Source: Sthenelais limicola | Lineage: Eukaryota > Annelida > Polychaeta > Phyllodocida > Sigalionidae | DNA: 64,000 nucleotides | Reading direction: 5' to 3' | Assembly (NCBI GenBank): GCA_942159475.1 | Contig: OW804097.1 | Coordinates: 112,282,582 to 112,346,581 of the forward strand | In this document: positions 38,108-49,535 of the stretch, piece after piece | How positions within the stretch are numbered: the first letter of the stretch is position 1 | Layout: each line of letters begins with the position of its first letter | The notes under the pieces: model-generated | Database searches by the model: none | Seen by the model: the letters and a program-made list of their open reading frames with translations, nothing else | What the model was told of the DNA's origin: nothing | Position numbers and translations under genes: made by a program

Positions 38108-38257
38108 TATATAGCAACTTTCGTAACAGTGTATCAACAAAAACAAGTAAGCGTAGGTGTACGGGCTGCAGGGGGTCAGCGGCCGTGTGCTCCTAGGCAC
38201 ACACACACCCCTGTACGTCCAGCGGTAGCCCGGGTGCGGTTCGGCCCGCATAGCTAG
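38108..38257 (+). promoter_or_regulatory. Candidate TATA box and untranslated leader exon of the insulin-like gene
   Basis: This is inference from signals. A TATATAG box lies at 38108-38114. It is followed by a GC-rich stretch unlike the AT-rich surroundings, with no ATG between 38110 and 38257. That stretch ends in a strong splice donor, AG|GTGAGT (donor at 38258). The next good acceptor on this strand is TGATCATTGCAG at 39708-39719, five bases before the insulin start codon, so a spliced message would have its first ATG there. Insulin-family genes commonly have a separate 5' untranslated exon. A palindromic TGCGCATGCGCA at 38273-38284 matches the NRF-1 consensus. A transposon or SINE origin for the GC-rich stretch is not excluded. 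Confidence 0.35.
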
Positions 38258-39261
38258 GTGAGTCAACTGGTCTGCGCATGCGCAGAATGACAGAAGTTCA
38301 TCCCGCAGTTACTGGTACGCACTGGAGACCGAATATGTAAAGGGGGCTATTTTAATAGTATTTTACCTTACTTTCCATCAATCTTGTGGATATTCGGCTC
38401 AAATAGCACATATGTGCTATTTGACTTTTCAAATAGCACCCCTGAATAGTACCCCTGAAATCACATACGTATGTAATAAGACCACAAATCGTTCAGTCCC
38501 AAGGATGGTCTCAATAGAGAGGTTTCACTATATTACATATATTATAATTAATATGTGGAATTCTGTTCCTTCCTCCTGCCCAGCCTTAAGTTAACAAATT
38601 TGTCTTTTATGAAGCGAACAAGTTACATATATCGATAACTATTGTATTCTAAGACATTTTCAGACATATTCGTATTATCGTTATTGTCTTACCATGGCCT
38701 ACTTATACGATACTAGTTCTAGAATTTTAGATGGCAACTTTTGCATATGGGATCAATTGTGTATCTACAGATATATCACACTTAGCTTATATATTTATAA
38801 GTACTCTGGTTGACCTGTAATGTTGTACTCTAATGCTGTGGCTAATAGTTCTGGCAAGCAGATAGTCTACCAGAACTACCGCAACTAAGGCGTCAACAAT
38901 GCTGTATGAATATTTATTCCATCAAGGGATGTTAATATAGGACTTGGCGATGGTGATAATAGTGAGTGAGTTATTGGTCAAGTTATTTTAGATAAGATAT
39001 TTAAGATTTAGATGTATGCATGGAATATTATTTATACACCAAAAGCAGTATATATGTTCTATATAGATAAATACCACCATGACATTAATTGCCTGCATTT
39101 GTATCATATCTAACTCTTCGGGGAAGTCTAGCAATATTTAACCATGATATTAAGTAGACGAAGCGCGGGGCACCTATCCTATATACCAACATTTGATCAT
39201 GGTCAATTACTTTGCTATAATAAGTCATTAAATATATTGAATTTGATGTACCAAGACTTCA

Positions 39262-39550
39262 TTTGTGATGTGTTACAGGGAAATGAGTCACAAGTTGCAA
39301 AAATGGATTTTGAGATATCATTATATTTGAAAAGATGAGATCAAGCCGATTCTAACGAGAGTAAATAGTAGGACATCTAATAAGTAGGCCTATTTCTAGA
39401 ATTTCGGTTTGATACTTTCAGTTTTGAAAAAAGATGTCTGCAATATTTCTGGGTGGATATGTACTATTAAAGTGGCTAAATATGCTCTATAAGATGACCT
39501 TAAAATGCATGGATATATTTAATACGCTGTCTTGAAATCTGGTATATGTA
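39262..39550 (+). mobile_element. Family E MITE, right end missing, upstream of the insulin coding exon
   Basis: TTTGTGATGTGTTACAGGGA at the left. It breaks off about 170 bases before the acceptor at 39719, so it lies in the inferred 5' intron. Confidence 0.8.
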
Positions 39551-39724
39551 TCTATATATATATAGTAGGACTACGCCTAACAGCCCCTGGCGGAAAATCA
39601 TGGACAATGCTAAATAATAGCCCCTGTGAGCCTTGTATATATCCTTATCACTTATGGCTGTATAAATATGTTGAATTAAAAAAAAAAAAAAGTAACAATG
39701 AAATGTTTGATCATTGCAGGTGGT

Positions 39725-39947
39725 ATGGCTGGGATTGTGAACAGACTCCTCCCACTCTTCCTGTGCTCTGTGCTGGTCTGTGTGGAGGGGGAGTGGTCTC
39801 GCTACTGCCCGCCCACATCAGAACGCACGCCACTCCAGGGCATCTGTGGGTCCAACCTGGCCAATTTGGTACGTGACATCTGCATGATCCATGGCTACCA
39901 TTCCCACGGCATTAACAAGAAGTCGGCCAGCCTAACAAAGGAGACTG
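39725..39947 (+). CDS. Insulin-like peptide precursor, first coding exon (signal peptide, B chain, start of C peptide)
   Basis: This encodes the first 74 residues and one base of a predicted 320-residue secreted hormone precursor that should act through an insulin-type receptor tyrosine kinase. Residues 1-22 form a signal peptide (MAGIVNRLLPLFLCSVLVCV, then EG). The B chain follows, with the core GICGSNLANLVRDIC: Cys41 and Cys53 are the canonical pair, and Cys28 (RYCPP) is the extra cysteine typical of molluscan insulins. A dibasic KK at 65-66 may end the B chain. I chose Met at 39725, not the in-frame ATG at 39698, because an acceptor (TTGCAG) ends at 39719 and because this Met begins a clean hydrophobic signal. 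The exon ends at a GTAAGT donor (39948) in phase 1, the classical position of the C-peptide intron. Confidence 0.88.
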
Positions 39948-39978
39948 GTAAGTCAATTTATGACTTCTTACTTGCCTT

Positions 39979-40190
39979 GTGGTGGTCTCCAATGGCTACG
40001 GTAAGCTCTGTGGTAAGCCTTGCGATGGTTTGTGCTGGTTCTGTAGGTGGTGAGGAATGACGAGGTCCTGGCCTACATGGTCAGTGAACGATGTAGGCAG
40101 GACCTCACCACTCCTTAACAACACAGCACCAACGCAAGGCTAACCGCAGAGCTTACCGCAGAGCTTACCACAGCCAGTGGAGACCACCCT
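39979..40190. mobile_element. Family C hairpin MITE, copy 2, in the insulin intron
   Basis: The element begins TGGTGGTCTCCAATGGCTAC 31 bases after the insulin splice donor and ends GAGACCACCCT. Its right TTAA is shared with the first bases of the following family B element (40191). It is slightly longer than the other copies because GCAGAGCTTACC is repeated near the right end. Confidence 0.85.
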
Positions 40191-40465
40191 TAAAGCTGCA
40201 CTCTCAGCTACATTCGGTAAAAAAGTAAATATCAAAAAAAATATTGAGCAACATTTTGGAGGATTTTGTCCGGTTGTTTTTGCTATAGGCCTTCTAAAAC
40301 GTCTTCATTTGTATTTAGAAAACCTGCCCGAATCCCTTCATATGATGACTTCATATAATATCGCTCATCAGTAGTAGTATATTGATTAATCCTGTTTTAT
40401 AAGTCTTAATATAAGTAAATTTAGTGAGATTTCCTTGTCATAATAGTAGAGAATGCAGCCTTAAG
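40191..40465 (+). mobile_element. Family B MITE in the insulin intron
   Basis: TTAAAGCTGCACTCTCAGCT to GAGAATGCAGCCTTAA, directly abutting the family C hairpin. Confidence 0.85.
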
Positions 40466-41092
40466 GCTGGAGTTTTAAATAGGTTGAGTGTGCCACCAGG
40501 ACAGTGTGATTGGAGTATCTCCCCAAAACTCACCTCCCCAAAACTGACTTAATTAAAGAATGTGTGGAATAAAAATGGTTTCTTCTACCTTGCAAGGATT
40601 GTGGAATATTATTTAATATTTCACCCTTGATGTGCTCAATGCATTAAAATAACATAGTAACATAGCCTCGGGATATACTGTTAAGCTGGCAATGTGCATT
40701 GCTACTTTCTAGTACTTTGGTTGGATCATTGGGTCACATTTATGGGTCAGGAATTCAATCAGTAAGGTCATTGAACAACTCTGAAGCTAGGAGACTCCTT
40801 CATTGAGATAACAGGGAGCAAGCAATAAGAATGGAATTTTTATAGTAAACATACCATAACAAATCAAATTAGGCCTACTTCCGATGTCAAAGCACATTGA
40901 TTAGTTCCGTAACTTGTTTTCTATCAATTTTTGTCATTAATATTTATTGTGAAAAATGTTAATAAAGGGCATATGATATATAGAATGACTCTAGGTGCCC
41001 TAGTCAAAATTCTATGGAACTTATTCTGTGGATCTCATTCGGATCCTTGATAATAAATCCTTATTTACCCACTATACTACTTAATTTTGCAG

Positions 41093-41832
41093 TTGGCGAT
41101 GTAGAACGTGCAGGGCCATTCCTCCAGAAGGCAGTGGCCTTATCTTATCTGCAAAAGCGCCACCTGGTCGTTGTCGATGGACAGACGTTTAGACAGGGTA
41201 TAGTGTGTGAGTGTTGTGTCAACAGGTGCGGACTCTCAGAACTCCGCGAGTACTGCGCCGCAGAACCCTCCACCACTGACCGGAAACGAGCCCAGTTCAC
41301 ATCCACCACGCACTCCCAAAATGAGCTGACCGAGTCAGATGGCAGTGATAGTGATGCTCCCACCACACGTCAACTTGAACTTACATCGTACACTGATGCT
41401 GGGGCGGAAACGCCTATACTGACGTCAAGTGACGTCATCTCTACGTCAAGTGACGTCATCTCTACAGCAGGCAACGCTTACACAGACACCGACAACGTTT
41501 ACACGGATGAAAGACTAAGTTCGAATCATTCCGAGATGCCGAATCATTCCGAGATGCCGGAAGTGACGCAAGCCCATGACGTCATTACTGACGACAGATA
41601 TAATCCAAAGGAGGACAATTTAGTGGTTGCTCTTGAACATCTGCAGCGTGGCCGGGAAGAAATAATACCTGATTCTTTGGTGTACAATGTAACTGAGGAA
41701 CCTGACATCATCTCTGGGAATATGTTTAAAAGATGGTTTTTGAAAAACAGCAAAAGATTTTCGCCTGAACTAGTTCAGCATGGCAGAACTGGAGAGAAGA
41801 AGAGAAAGAACAGTGTCGATGGATGGGTTTAA
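41093..41832 (+). CDS. Insulin-like peptide precursor, second coding exon (C peptide, A chain, long C-terminal tail)
   Basis: The acceptor TTTTGCAG ends at 41092 and the phase-1 junction restores a Val codon (residue 75). The C peptide carries a KR site at 96-97 and Arg108 just before the A chain. The A chain (from about 110) begins GIVCECC and contains CGLSELREYC: Cys115, 116, 120 and 129 are canonical, and Cys113 is the extra partner for B-chain Cys28. A DRKR site (137-140) follows. After it comes an unusual acidic, Ser/Thr-rich tail of 180 residues with tandem SSDVIST and NHSEMP repeats, N-glycosylation motifs (NHS twice, NVT) and a basic end (KKRK). Most insulins stop soon after the A chain. 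IGFs have an E domain here, so processing into a separate peptide is possible. No AATAAA was noticed close downstream; a variant ATTATAAA lies near 41985. Confidence 0.9.
41420..41584 (+). promoter_or_regulatory. Cluster of TGACGTCA (CRE-type) palindromes inside the insulin tail
   Basis: Perfect TGACGTCA occurs at 41420-41427, 41430-41437, 41451-41458 and 41577-41584. Two of them lie in a tandem 21-bp duplication that encodes SSDVIST twice. The palindrome is the CREB/ATF consensus, but the copies are in coding sequence and could simply reflect the codons for Asp-Val and flanking residues. Any regulatory role is speculative. Confidence 0.3.
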
Positions 41833-42269
41833 GATTAAGCTCCTTAAGAAGTTTTGCGTTTTAGAAAAAAATAATTGATGAACGTGGTGACACTTTTATT
41901 ATTATGTGAAGCTGGCTGTTTAAACCTTTTCTCCAAACAAGATTCAATGGGATGTTAGCACTTTAAACTGTAAAAAAAAAGAATTATAAAACATCCTGTT
42001 TGAATATAATTGGTAAATGTTTATTACAAGAAAAGTCATGTAATGTCAGGTGTGAAAACAAAAACCGCTAATATCCATTAAAGTCATTGAGGGCAGGGAT
42101 TATTTTCATCAATTAGAGAGAAAGAACAACACCATGCTGTCTATCATAACAAGCATAGACATACATCCCATTTCCATATTGTTTGAAGAAGAAAACCCAT
42201 CAGCCAAACCCAAAATTTAGACTGTGAACATTACGTACAAATACGCAACAGTCGGCCAGTTGTGTCTTT

Positions 42270-42578
42270 ATTAAGGCTGCATTCTCAGCTATTAAAACAA
42301 AATCTTACCGAATTCTCTCATATTATAACTTATAGGACTGTATTTATCAATATTCACTAGAATTGGAAGTTGCATCGACCAAGAGAAATGGTCGCCGGTG
42401 AGCAATAATATGTGAAATCATTGTAGAAAATGATTTGGGCAGGCCCTCCAAATACAAATTGAGGGCTTGACAACACTTTTGGTCAAATAACCCTTAGATG
42501 GGTTGGAAAAGTATGGAACAAAATGTAGAACATAATTTATTTAGATTTTGACTAATGTTAACTGAGAGTGCAGCTTTA
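42270..42578 (-). mobile_element. Family B MITE, reverse, about 440 bp downstream of the insulin stop
   Basis: ATTAAGGCTGCATTCTCAGC to TGAGAGTGCAGCTTTA, with GTCGCCGGTGAGCAATAATA inside. Confidence 0.8.
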
Positions 42579-43242
42579 CAGATACACAAACCTCGTCCTT
42601 TTTACTCACTCACCGCAAACTAGTATCTGTTTGCTTCCCCTGGAATGCACACATTCTGATGGTGAGTGGGTCATTCTTCTGTTTGATCTTGATACTGCAT
42701 TTATATATATTAAGAGACAGTCAAGGACCCAAATTTTAATGGCCACATCTATTCACCAAGCAGATTTACTTCACCCGTTAAGTGACTATTTTTATTCAGG
42801 TTGTTTCTATTGAGAGGATTATACTATCGTCAAGGTACATTGAAACAATTATCATCACCAGACTGACTTCATAGTGAGCTTGTATGCTCCTCTAATGAAT
42901 GAAGTACCACCCGGTGGCTGCTAAAACAATTCAGTCAATTATAAAGTTATGGCACCTGCAATAAGAGTGATGCATTATCCTGGCTGTTATTCTTTTTCAA
43001 AGACAGATACATCTGTATTTAAACGTTTTGCCCATATGTACACCAATCATTGATTTGTATCTCTTTTGGCAACATCTCTTATTGGCCATATTCGCGTGAA
43101 ATATCGTCCAAATAGCGTGGAATGGGCGTGATTTGAGGAGGTGAAATCTTTTCCCACATTGCGCCAAAGGGATGAATGGTAAATCTTCCGGAAGATTAAA
43201 TCACTGATTACCTGGCCAAGCATCTCTGAGCTGGGTAGGATG

Positions 43243-43330
43243 GGAGAGAGAGAGAGAGAGAGAGAGAGAGGGTGAGAGGGAGAGAGAGGGTGAGAGGGAG
43301 AGAGAGGAGGAGAGAGAGAGAGAGAGAGTA
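43243..43330. repeat. (GA)n microsatellite
   Basis: Interrupted GAGAGA tract with GGTGAGAGGGAG variants. It underlies the Ser/Leu-rich reverse frame at this place, which is not a gene. Confidence 0.9.
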
Positions 43331-44450
43331 AGAGGAAGAGGGTCCATCTAACTGAAATCTGTCTGTGTTTCCCTTGGACACGGAAATTAATGATATCATA
43401 CTGACACCAGTCGTCGTTTACTGCTTCTGAATAACTGATTATTGTTAGTTGTTTTATGGCTTCAGTTATTTGGGTGCAAAGAGATATTTTACCAGAAAAG
43501 AAATTTTTCAACATGTATATATAGTCATACTTACAGCACATGTTACAATTTATTTTGTATTGCACATATAGTAAGTATACAAATGGACTGTTCCTCATAA
43601 GTCCAAACTTGTTTAAGCAAACAATTAATTACAGAGTAAAATTGCTCTAGAAGTCCTTTATAGAACACCAGGTTTTATATTTGAACCTACAATTATTTCT
43701 TTAATATATTTATATATCTATTCAAGTATTTCCTTAGCATTTGAAACACAGGGTCCTACTGTGTTTAAGAATTCCTACTGCAAAGACATTCCGAGGGGGT
43801 CTGTCAAACATGTTGTTATTCTGTCGATGCACTATGTGCAATATACTTCATCATACATGGAAATACATTGGTTCAAGGGTAAAGAATGTGTTTTTCTCCA
43901 AAAATAATGCACATCACTTAATAATAGTTTTAAATCTAGTTGGAAGCACATACGCCGCTGCCGGTGTCATGTCAAAATGAAATGCATGAAAGCCAAAATC
44001 CATTTTCTTTGACCAATTACTCATTTTTCTGTGACAGCACATTTCTCCCCATCCTTGGAATGTTAAATATCCCAGTGTTACATGCTCCCAAATACAAAGT
44101 GCTAGCCTCTGTTCCACTCGGAACAAAATTTACCTATGGTGCCTGGAAGCGGTAAATGGAACTGACACGCATCTTGTGGGCCTATTTGTGACGTCATTTC
44201 TCAATACTGAGGTTGTATTAAAAGCTGCCTTTGACTGACATTCCATGCTTTGAACAAGTGACGTAAAAAGATTTACTTTTGGCTGTGTGGCGGTGGTGGG
44301 GTAGACTAGACTTGTTTCCTTTAAACACTGGTGCATGACATGAGAAATTTTAATTCTCTAAAATATGCTGAGACTGTGAGTTGAGAATAACAGATGTTAA
44401 TCGAAACTTGTTCATTTGTAGGAGGAATGTAAATAACTCATTTTCTATAT

Positions 44451-44893
44451 GGTATGTGATGTAGTACAGGAAAATGAGTCATAAATCGCAAAAATGATAT
44501 TTTTCAAAGTAATGTATTCACAAGATCTCCTCATTGGAATGTTCTGGATTAGGATTTAGCACTGCTAGACATATGAATTCATGCGCCAAATTGCAGGACA
44601 ATGTGCTAGATATATCCTTGCGTTTGCGTTATTTACCTTGTAATTGCCCACCCAGAAATATTGTAAACTTTTTTTCAAAACTAAAAATGTCAGACTAGAA
44701 ATCTCTACCCAGAAATATTGCAATATTATTTCAAACATAAATATATAGAACATAAAATATAGAAATAGTTATTAGATGTTCTACTGTTTACCATCATTTG
44801 AATTCCCTTGATCTAATCTTTTCAAGTATGATAGTATCTCAAAATCCATATTTCGTGACTTGTAACTCATTTTCCTGTAACACATCACATATA
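44451..44893 (-). mobile_element. Family E MITE, complete
   Basis: GGTATGTGATGTAGTACAGG to CCTGTAACACATCACATATA. The block around ACCCAGAAATATTG is present twice, a small internal duplication. Confidence 0.85.
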
Positions 44894-45252
44894 TACATAT
44901 TAATGGATTCTACTATTACCATTTCAAATTGTTTCTTTATGAGATTTACCGAAGCGAAAATAATGTACAGCAATTAATCATACTTTAATCAAGAGCCAAA
45001 ATCAAAATTTCTCATTTGCAAGATCAAGCGTAGGCGTTCAATTTATAATTTGCTGATACATTTACATGGCTATCACGATATGATTATACTTCCTTTACTT
45101 TCTGGCACAGATATTGAATTACTGTCGTCGTCGTAACGCTGGTAATATAAATGACAAGTAGCGCTGTTTTCGGGTCTTATTTCCACCCACATACCATAAT
45201 ATGTCCAATAATTAGGCTAGTCCTGGATAGGACACACTTGCATATATATAAT

Positions 45253-45667
45253 ATATGATGTGTTCCAGGGAAATGAGTCACAAGTCGCAAAATTGATATA
45301 TCATCCAAAGTGATTTATTCACAAGATTTCCTTGTTGGTATGTTCTAATTCTTGGAGGGTTTAACGTTCCAAATCATATTAATATATGTCCCAAATCTCC
45401 AGACAGTGTATTAAATATATCCTTGCGTTTCAAAGGTCTTCCTATGGAGAACATTTGATTACTTTACTGGTAATTGTCAACCCAGAAATATAGCAATTTT
45501 TCCCCAAACATAAATATATAAAACATAAGATATAGAAACACTTCTGATATGTCCTTGATGTTTACCATCATTTGAATTGGCTTGATCTCATCTTTTCAAA
45601 TATGATGATATCTCAAAATCTATTTTTTTGCGACTTATGACTCATTTTCTTAAAACACATCACATAT
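45253..45667 (-). mobile_element. Family E MITE, complete
   Basis: ATATGATGTGTTCCAGGGAA to TTAAAACACATCACATAT. Confidence 0.85.
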
Positions 45668-45831
45668 ACCCACCTGCTCCAGCTTCTCACTTAACAGTTT
45701 GATTTTTAGTTGAAAGTAACTACTTAGATAAGTACATACTAAAATGTCTCTTGCTCCACCCGTTTACCTGCACAATTTAAGCTTATTCCGTTTTCTTGGT
45801 CTTGCAATGTCGTTTCAAAAAGTATTCATGA

Positions 45832-46066
45832 GGGGATCTCTAGAAAATGTACAATCGGCAGCTCTACACATTAAGTACATTCTGCTAAATTAGACTGAAA
45901 TTTGGCCAATACTAGGTATGTCTAAGTATATTTGGTATTGTGTTCATTAAACAAATCTGTTTTGCTATCTTCAACATTATTTTGAACCTCATTTTTGTCT
46001 TAAAGCTTGATTATTTGAGACGATTGTTGAAAGCAAATTGTGCATTTTCTGGCAATTTCACCCATG
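45832..46066 (+). mobile_element. Family A MITE
   Basis: GGGGATCTCTAGAAAATGTA at the left; TTTCTGGCAATTTCACCCAT at the right. Confidence 0.8.
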
Positions 46067-46922
46067 ATATAATCTAGGTATGTAATAAAATTGCATCAGT
46101 ACTTCCTTCCTTTCAAGCTTGAGGATGATATCATATTATATACCTCAAACAAATCTATGTGTAATATACAGAGCACAGATGTTATGGCTCAGCTTGAAGA
46201 TCCTAAGGGTAAATCTAAATATACCGGTGATATGAATTTCAACAACATTTCAAGTTAGATTATTATATTAGACGTAATTAGAAGAGTAACCTTTCTATCG
46301 TGTGATTAACAACACATTAAACTGAAGTAAGTATAATCGAGTGTGTCCCATTAAAATTAACATTTGTATACATGTTCTAGGCAATGTATGATACATCTGA
46401 GACGATATTGGTGAAGCATTGGCATATTCAAACTTATAAAGGATGTCTTTCCAAATTCATCACTCAATTTCAGTGAAACTGGCACAAATGTGCTAAGTGA
46501 TGGGCCTGGAGTTTTTCACCATGACATTATCCAACCATTCAATCAACCGATATCTTTATTCCATGCTTTGGAATGCTGAATAACTTTAGGCCTCAGTACA
46601 CCTCCACTAATAGAAATCTTGAAGTTATATGACTTTCAGGTCTCTCACCAAATGCATGGGGATTGGGGAAGAGTTGGTTGTGGTGGGGATGGGGTGCTTA
46701 GAAGGCAATAGATGTACTAACAATTGGATTTAAATTCGCCCACCTTCTGTCATATAGATATAGGTAAAGTGTCATTTCTGGTAAAATTCAGAATGTGAGA
46801 TGCATGTAGATAAAGAAAATAATAACCATGATCAAGTGGTTGCATTCAAATACTTATTTAAAGTACAGACTCAATCAAACCTGACATTAATACAGTTCAG
46901 GTAGGTACACCAGGTTGTATAT

Positions 46923-47171
46923 ATGGGTCAGACTTTCGGAAAATGTACAATTGGCAGCTGTAGACATTAATAAGAAAGTTCTGCTAAATCAGGCTGCAAT
47001 TTGGCCAATACTAGGTAAATTCGAGCATATATTCCGCATTGCCTTGTTTCTAGCAATCGGTTTGGTTAGGTAAAACTGCATTATTGAAAATCACTTTTGT
47101 CCTAAATTGGCATTATTTGATAGGATTGGTGAAGACGAATAATTGTACATTTTCTGGCGATTTCACCCATA
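46923..47171 (+). mobile_element. Family A MITE, complete
   Basis: TATGGGTCAGACTTTCGGAA to TTTCTGGCGATTTCACCCAT, with TATA on both sides. Confidence 0.85.
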
Positions 47172-47567
47172 TAATGGTGTCTACCATTGTGTCATGGATG
47201 TATACTGTCAGTGAGATCAGGTAAAAGAGCAGAAACAATAGAATTGCTGAAAGGCGGTTGCAATTGGTTAATTATCTAACGAACAGTGAGCAAACTTGCA
47301 CAATCTATGTTTATCTCGGAAAGAAGTTTTTCAAAACCAGTACAAAATTGTCTTGAGGAAATTCATCTGGTTTATTAATGCATATTGGTGTTATGAGGTA
47401 ATTATGGGACTAGGAAATTGTTGTATAACCAATGGTTCATTATCTGCATAAAACTGACCTAAATTAATGCTAGGTGGGTGGGTATATCATGTCACATGAA
47501 CCATAGAACTAGCTAGTTCTATGACATGAACAAAATGAGTTGTGAATTTCAATGGTAATGCCTAAAT

Positions 47568-47804
47568 GTGGATATCGTAAATATCACAGACACCCACTGT
47601 ACACTTGTAATAGAACTTACTGTAAGGAATGTGACTGATGCACCACAGATTAGTGTATTCATGGAACCCCTTATGCCTGAAAAAGAAATATTCCTACAAT
47701 TTTACGGTGAACCAAGATGCCCTTGTCGTAGCTGCTATACAATTGGAGGTTCTGTAAATATACTGCAAAGCGCCGCACTTAGTAGGCACGTTCTTACAGT
47801 GTAG
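47568..47804 (+). other. Unrecognised open frame of 78 codons in non-repeat DNA
   Basis: It begins MDIVNITDTHCTLVIELTVR and contains a PRCPCRSC cysteine cluster. It does not overlap any repeat family found here, and its composition is less AT-biased than its surroundings. No family recognised, and no clear splice sites or neighbours. It may be an exon, a decayed transposon gene or chance. Confidence 0.2.
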
Positions 47805-48002
47805 AGCGAAAGTCCGAAGCGCCCTTACTTTCATTCCTGCCCTATGCTTCCATCATAAGCTCTAACCTCAAGAGGGACGCATAGATTTGTTTTCATAATT
47901 CGGAGAGCTATATTACATTATGAAGTAATCATATCTAAAACTAAGTAATTGCGCCTTATGTTTATTACTGAACACCCAAGAGTAGTTAGCTATTCAGTTA
48001 AG

Positions 48003-48227
48003 ATGGTCAGAAATGTACAATTCCCCTTCACCAATCCTCTCAAATAATCAAAGTTTAAGACAAAACTGAGGTTCAAAATACAGTTTAACATAGCAGATCT
48101 AATATTTTAAAACAACGCAATACCAAATATACTCAGTACCCGGTAGTCATCACTTTTCAGCCTAATTTAGCGAGATTTCCTAAAAGTGTATAGCTGTCAA
48201 TTGTACATTTTCTGATGATCTGACCCC
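48003..48227 (-). mobile_element. Family A MITE, reverse
   Basis: ATGGTCAGAAATGTACAATT at the left (short deletion in the tip); TTTCTGATGATCTGACCCCT at the right. Confidence 0.8.
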
Positions 48228-49123
48228 TTATGATTCAGTGGCTGTATGAGGGCTGCCAATGTGGCAGTATGTATTTATAGAACCTCCAGTAGGTATGGAA
48301 ATACCTTTCAGAGTAGGGTTAGATAGCTCCTATATCGTATACATGTATTGCCGAAACAAATTTTTCCTTGTCCAAACTTGAATTATATCATGTTATTATT
48401 CCCATCTGGTGAATCATGGATGTCGACTATTATCTCTGTATTATAATACCTAGACATATATAGTTGATTGTGGTGGAATGCATCAAACTTTTATTGAATC
48501 TGTGATTGTTTGTTTTATTACATAATTGAATGTATTCAGTAGGTGTTTAGTTTCACAGTTATCAGAGGAACCGATCGAGAAATCTTTTGTCATTGGATAT
48601 TTCTTTCAAAATCTGAAATGTTAACAATAAATAGAATATTTTAAGGAATGTTACCAGACAAAGTTTTCTAATTTCAAATAGATGAAATTCTGCACCTGTT
48701 GAGCTTAATTGAGGATATTGATGTCGAAGATAATCTACAGATAACAGACTGCTATACCTTGTGCTACTATGGTGAGTTTATGTCACAGTGAATGAACATA
48801 AGTTAGTGATTAATGTAACTGTTATCAAAATGTAAAAAAAAATGCATGACGGTGGATTAAAGTTGATTATCAATGTAATCAATCATTAGGGAGAGAACCC
48901 TATCGGGCCTGAAATGGAATACATACCCTGTATGTGCATACATATACTGATATGTATGTACATATCTCTTATCTAATCATGGCAGACGTACCTTAATAAA
49001 AAGCAAAGTGAGCATTTGAAATAAAAGCGTTTTTACTAAGTGGAAAAAGGCATGAAAGAAAGGATTGAAACTATGGTGCTAGGAAGAACCTATACTTATT
49101 TGTTGATTGATATACATATTATA
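48228..49123. other. Intergenic unique stretch
   Basis: AT-rich; no repeats of the listed families and no exons recognised. Confidence 0.55.
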
Positions 49124-49535
49124 CGCAGTGTGTTACACGGAAATGAGTCACAAGTCGCAAAGAAATGAATTTTGAGATACCATCATATTTGAAAAGATGA
49201 TATCAAGCTGGTTCCAATGGTGGTAAACACTAGGGCATCTAATAAGTACTCCTATATTTTTTTATGATTAGCAAAAAAAGTTGGTGATATTTCTTTATGG
49301 TCAATCACTAATGAAATAGTTAAATATACTCCTTAGACTAACATCATATATGCATATTTACATTTAATATAGTCATGAGGTTTGATATATATATATATAT
49401 TCATGCTACGCTACTAACAGCGCTTAATACCAACAAGAAATTAAAATATTCCACGCAAGGGTTCGTGGGGAAAACGTTTGAGAAATATAATTTTTTGCGA
49501 CTTGTGACTCATTTTCCTGTAAAACATCACATATA
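49124..49535 (+). mobile_element. Family E MITE
   Basis: CGCAGTGTGTTACACGGAAA to CCTGTAAAACATCACATATA. Confidence 0.85.

Larger units (their letters stand above)
39948..41092 (+). other. Phase-1 intron of the insulin-like gene
   Basis: The intron is 1145 bp, with donor GTAAGT and acceptor TTTTGCAG. It interrupts the C peptide in phase 1, as in insulin genes generally. Its first 515 bases are almost entirely two transposons set end to end: a family C hairpin (39979-40190) and a family B MITE (40191-40465). The remainder is AT-rich with nothing recognisable. Confidence 0.8.

Noticed and set aside
39698..40060. 120-codon frame taken as a single gene
   Set aside because: It reads through a splice acceptor at 39719 and a strong donor at 39948 into a transposon. 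Only 39725-39947 is coding.
41014..41092. Upstream extension of the A-chain exon to the ATG at 41014
   Set aside because: This part is intron: a pyrimidine-rich acceptor ends at 41092 and the first exon joins there in the correct phase.
43047..43598. 183-codon minus-strand frame
   Set aside because: It contains a long Ser/Leu/Pro stretch from the (GA)n microsatellite and no recognisable domain.
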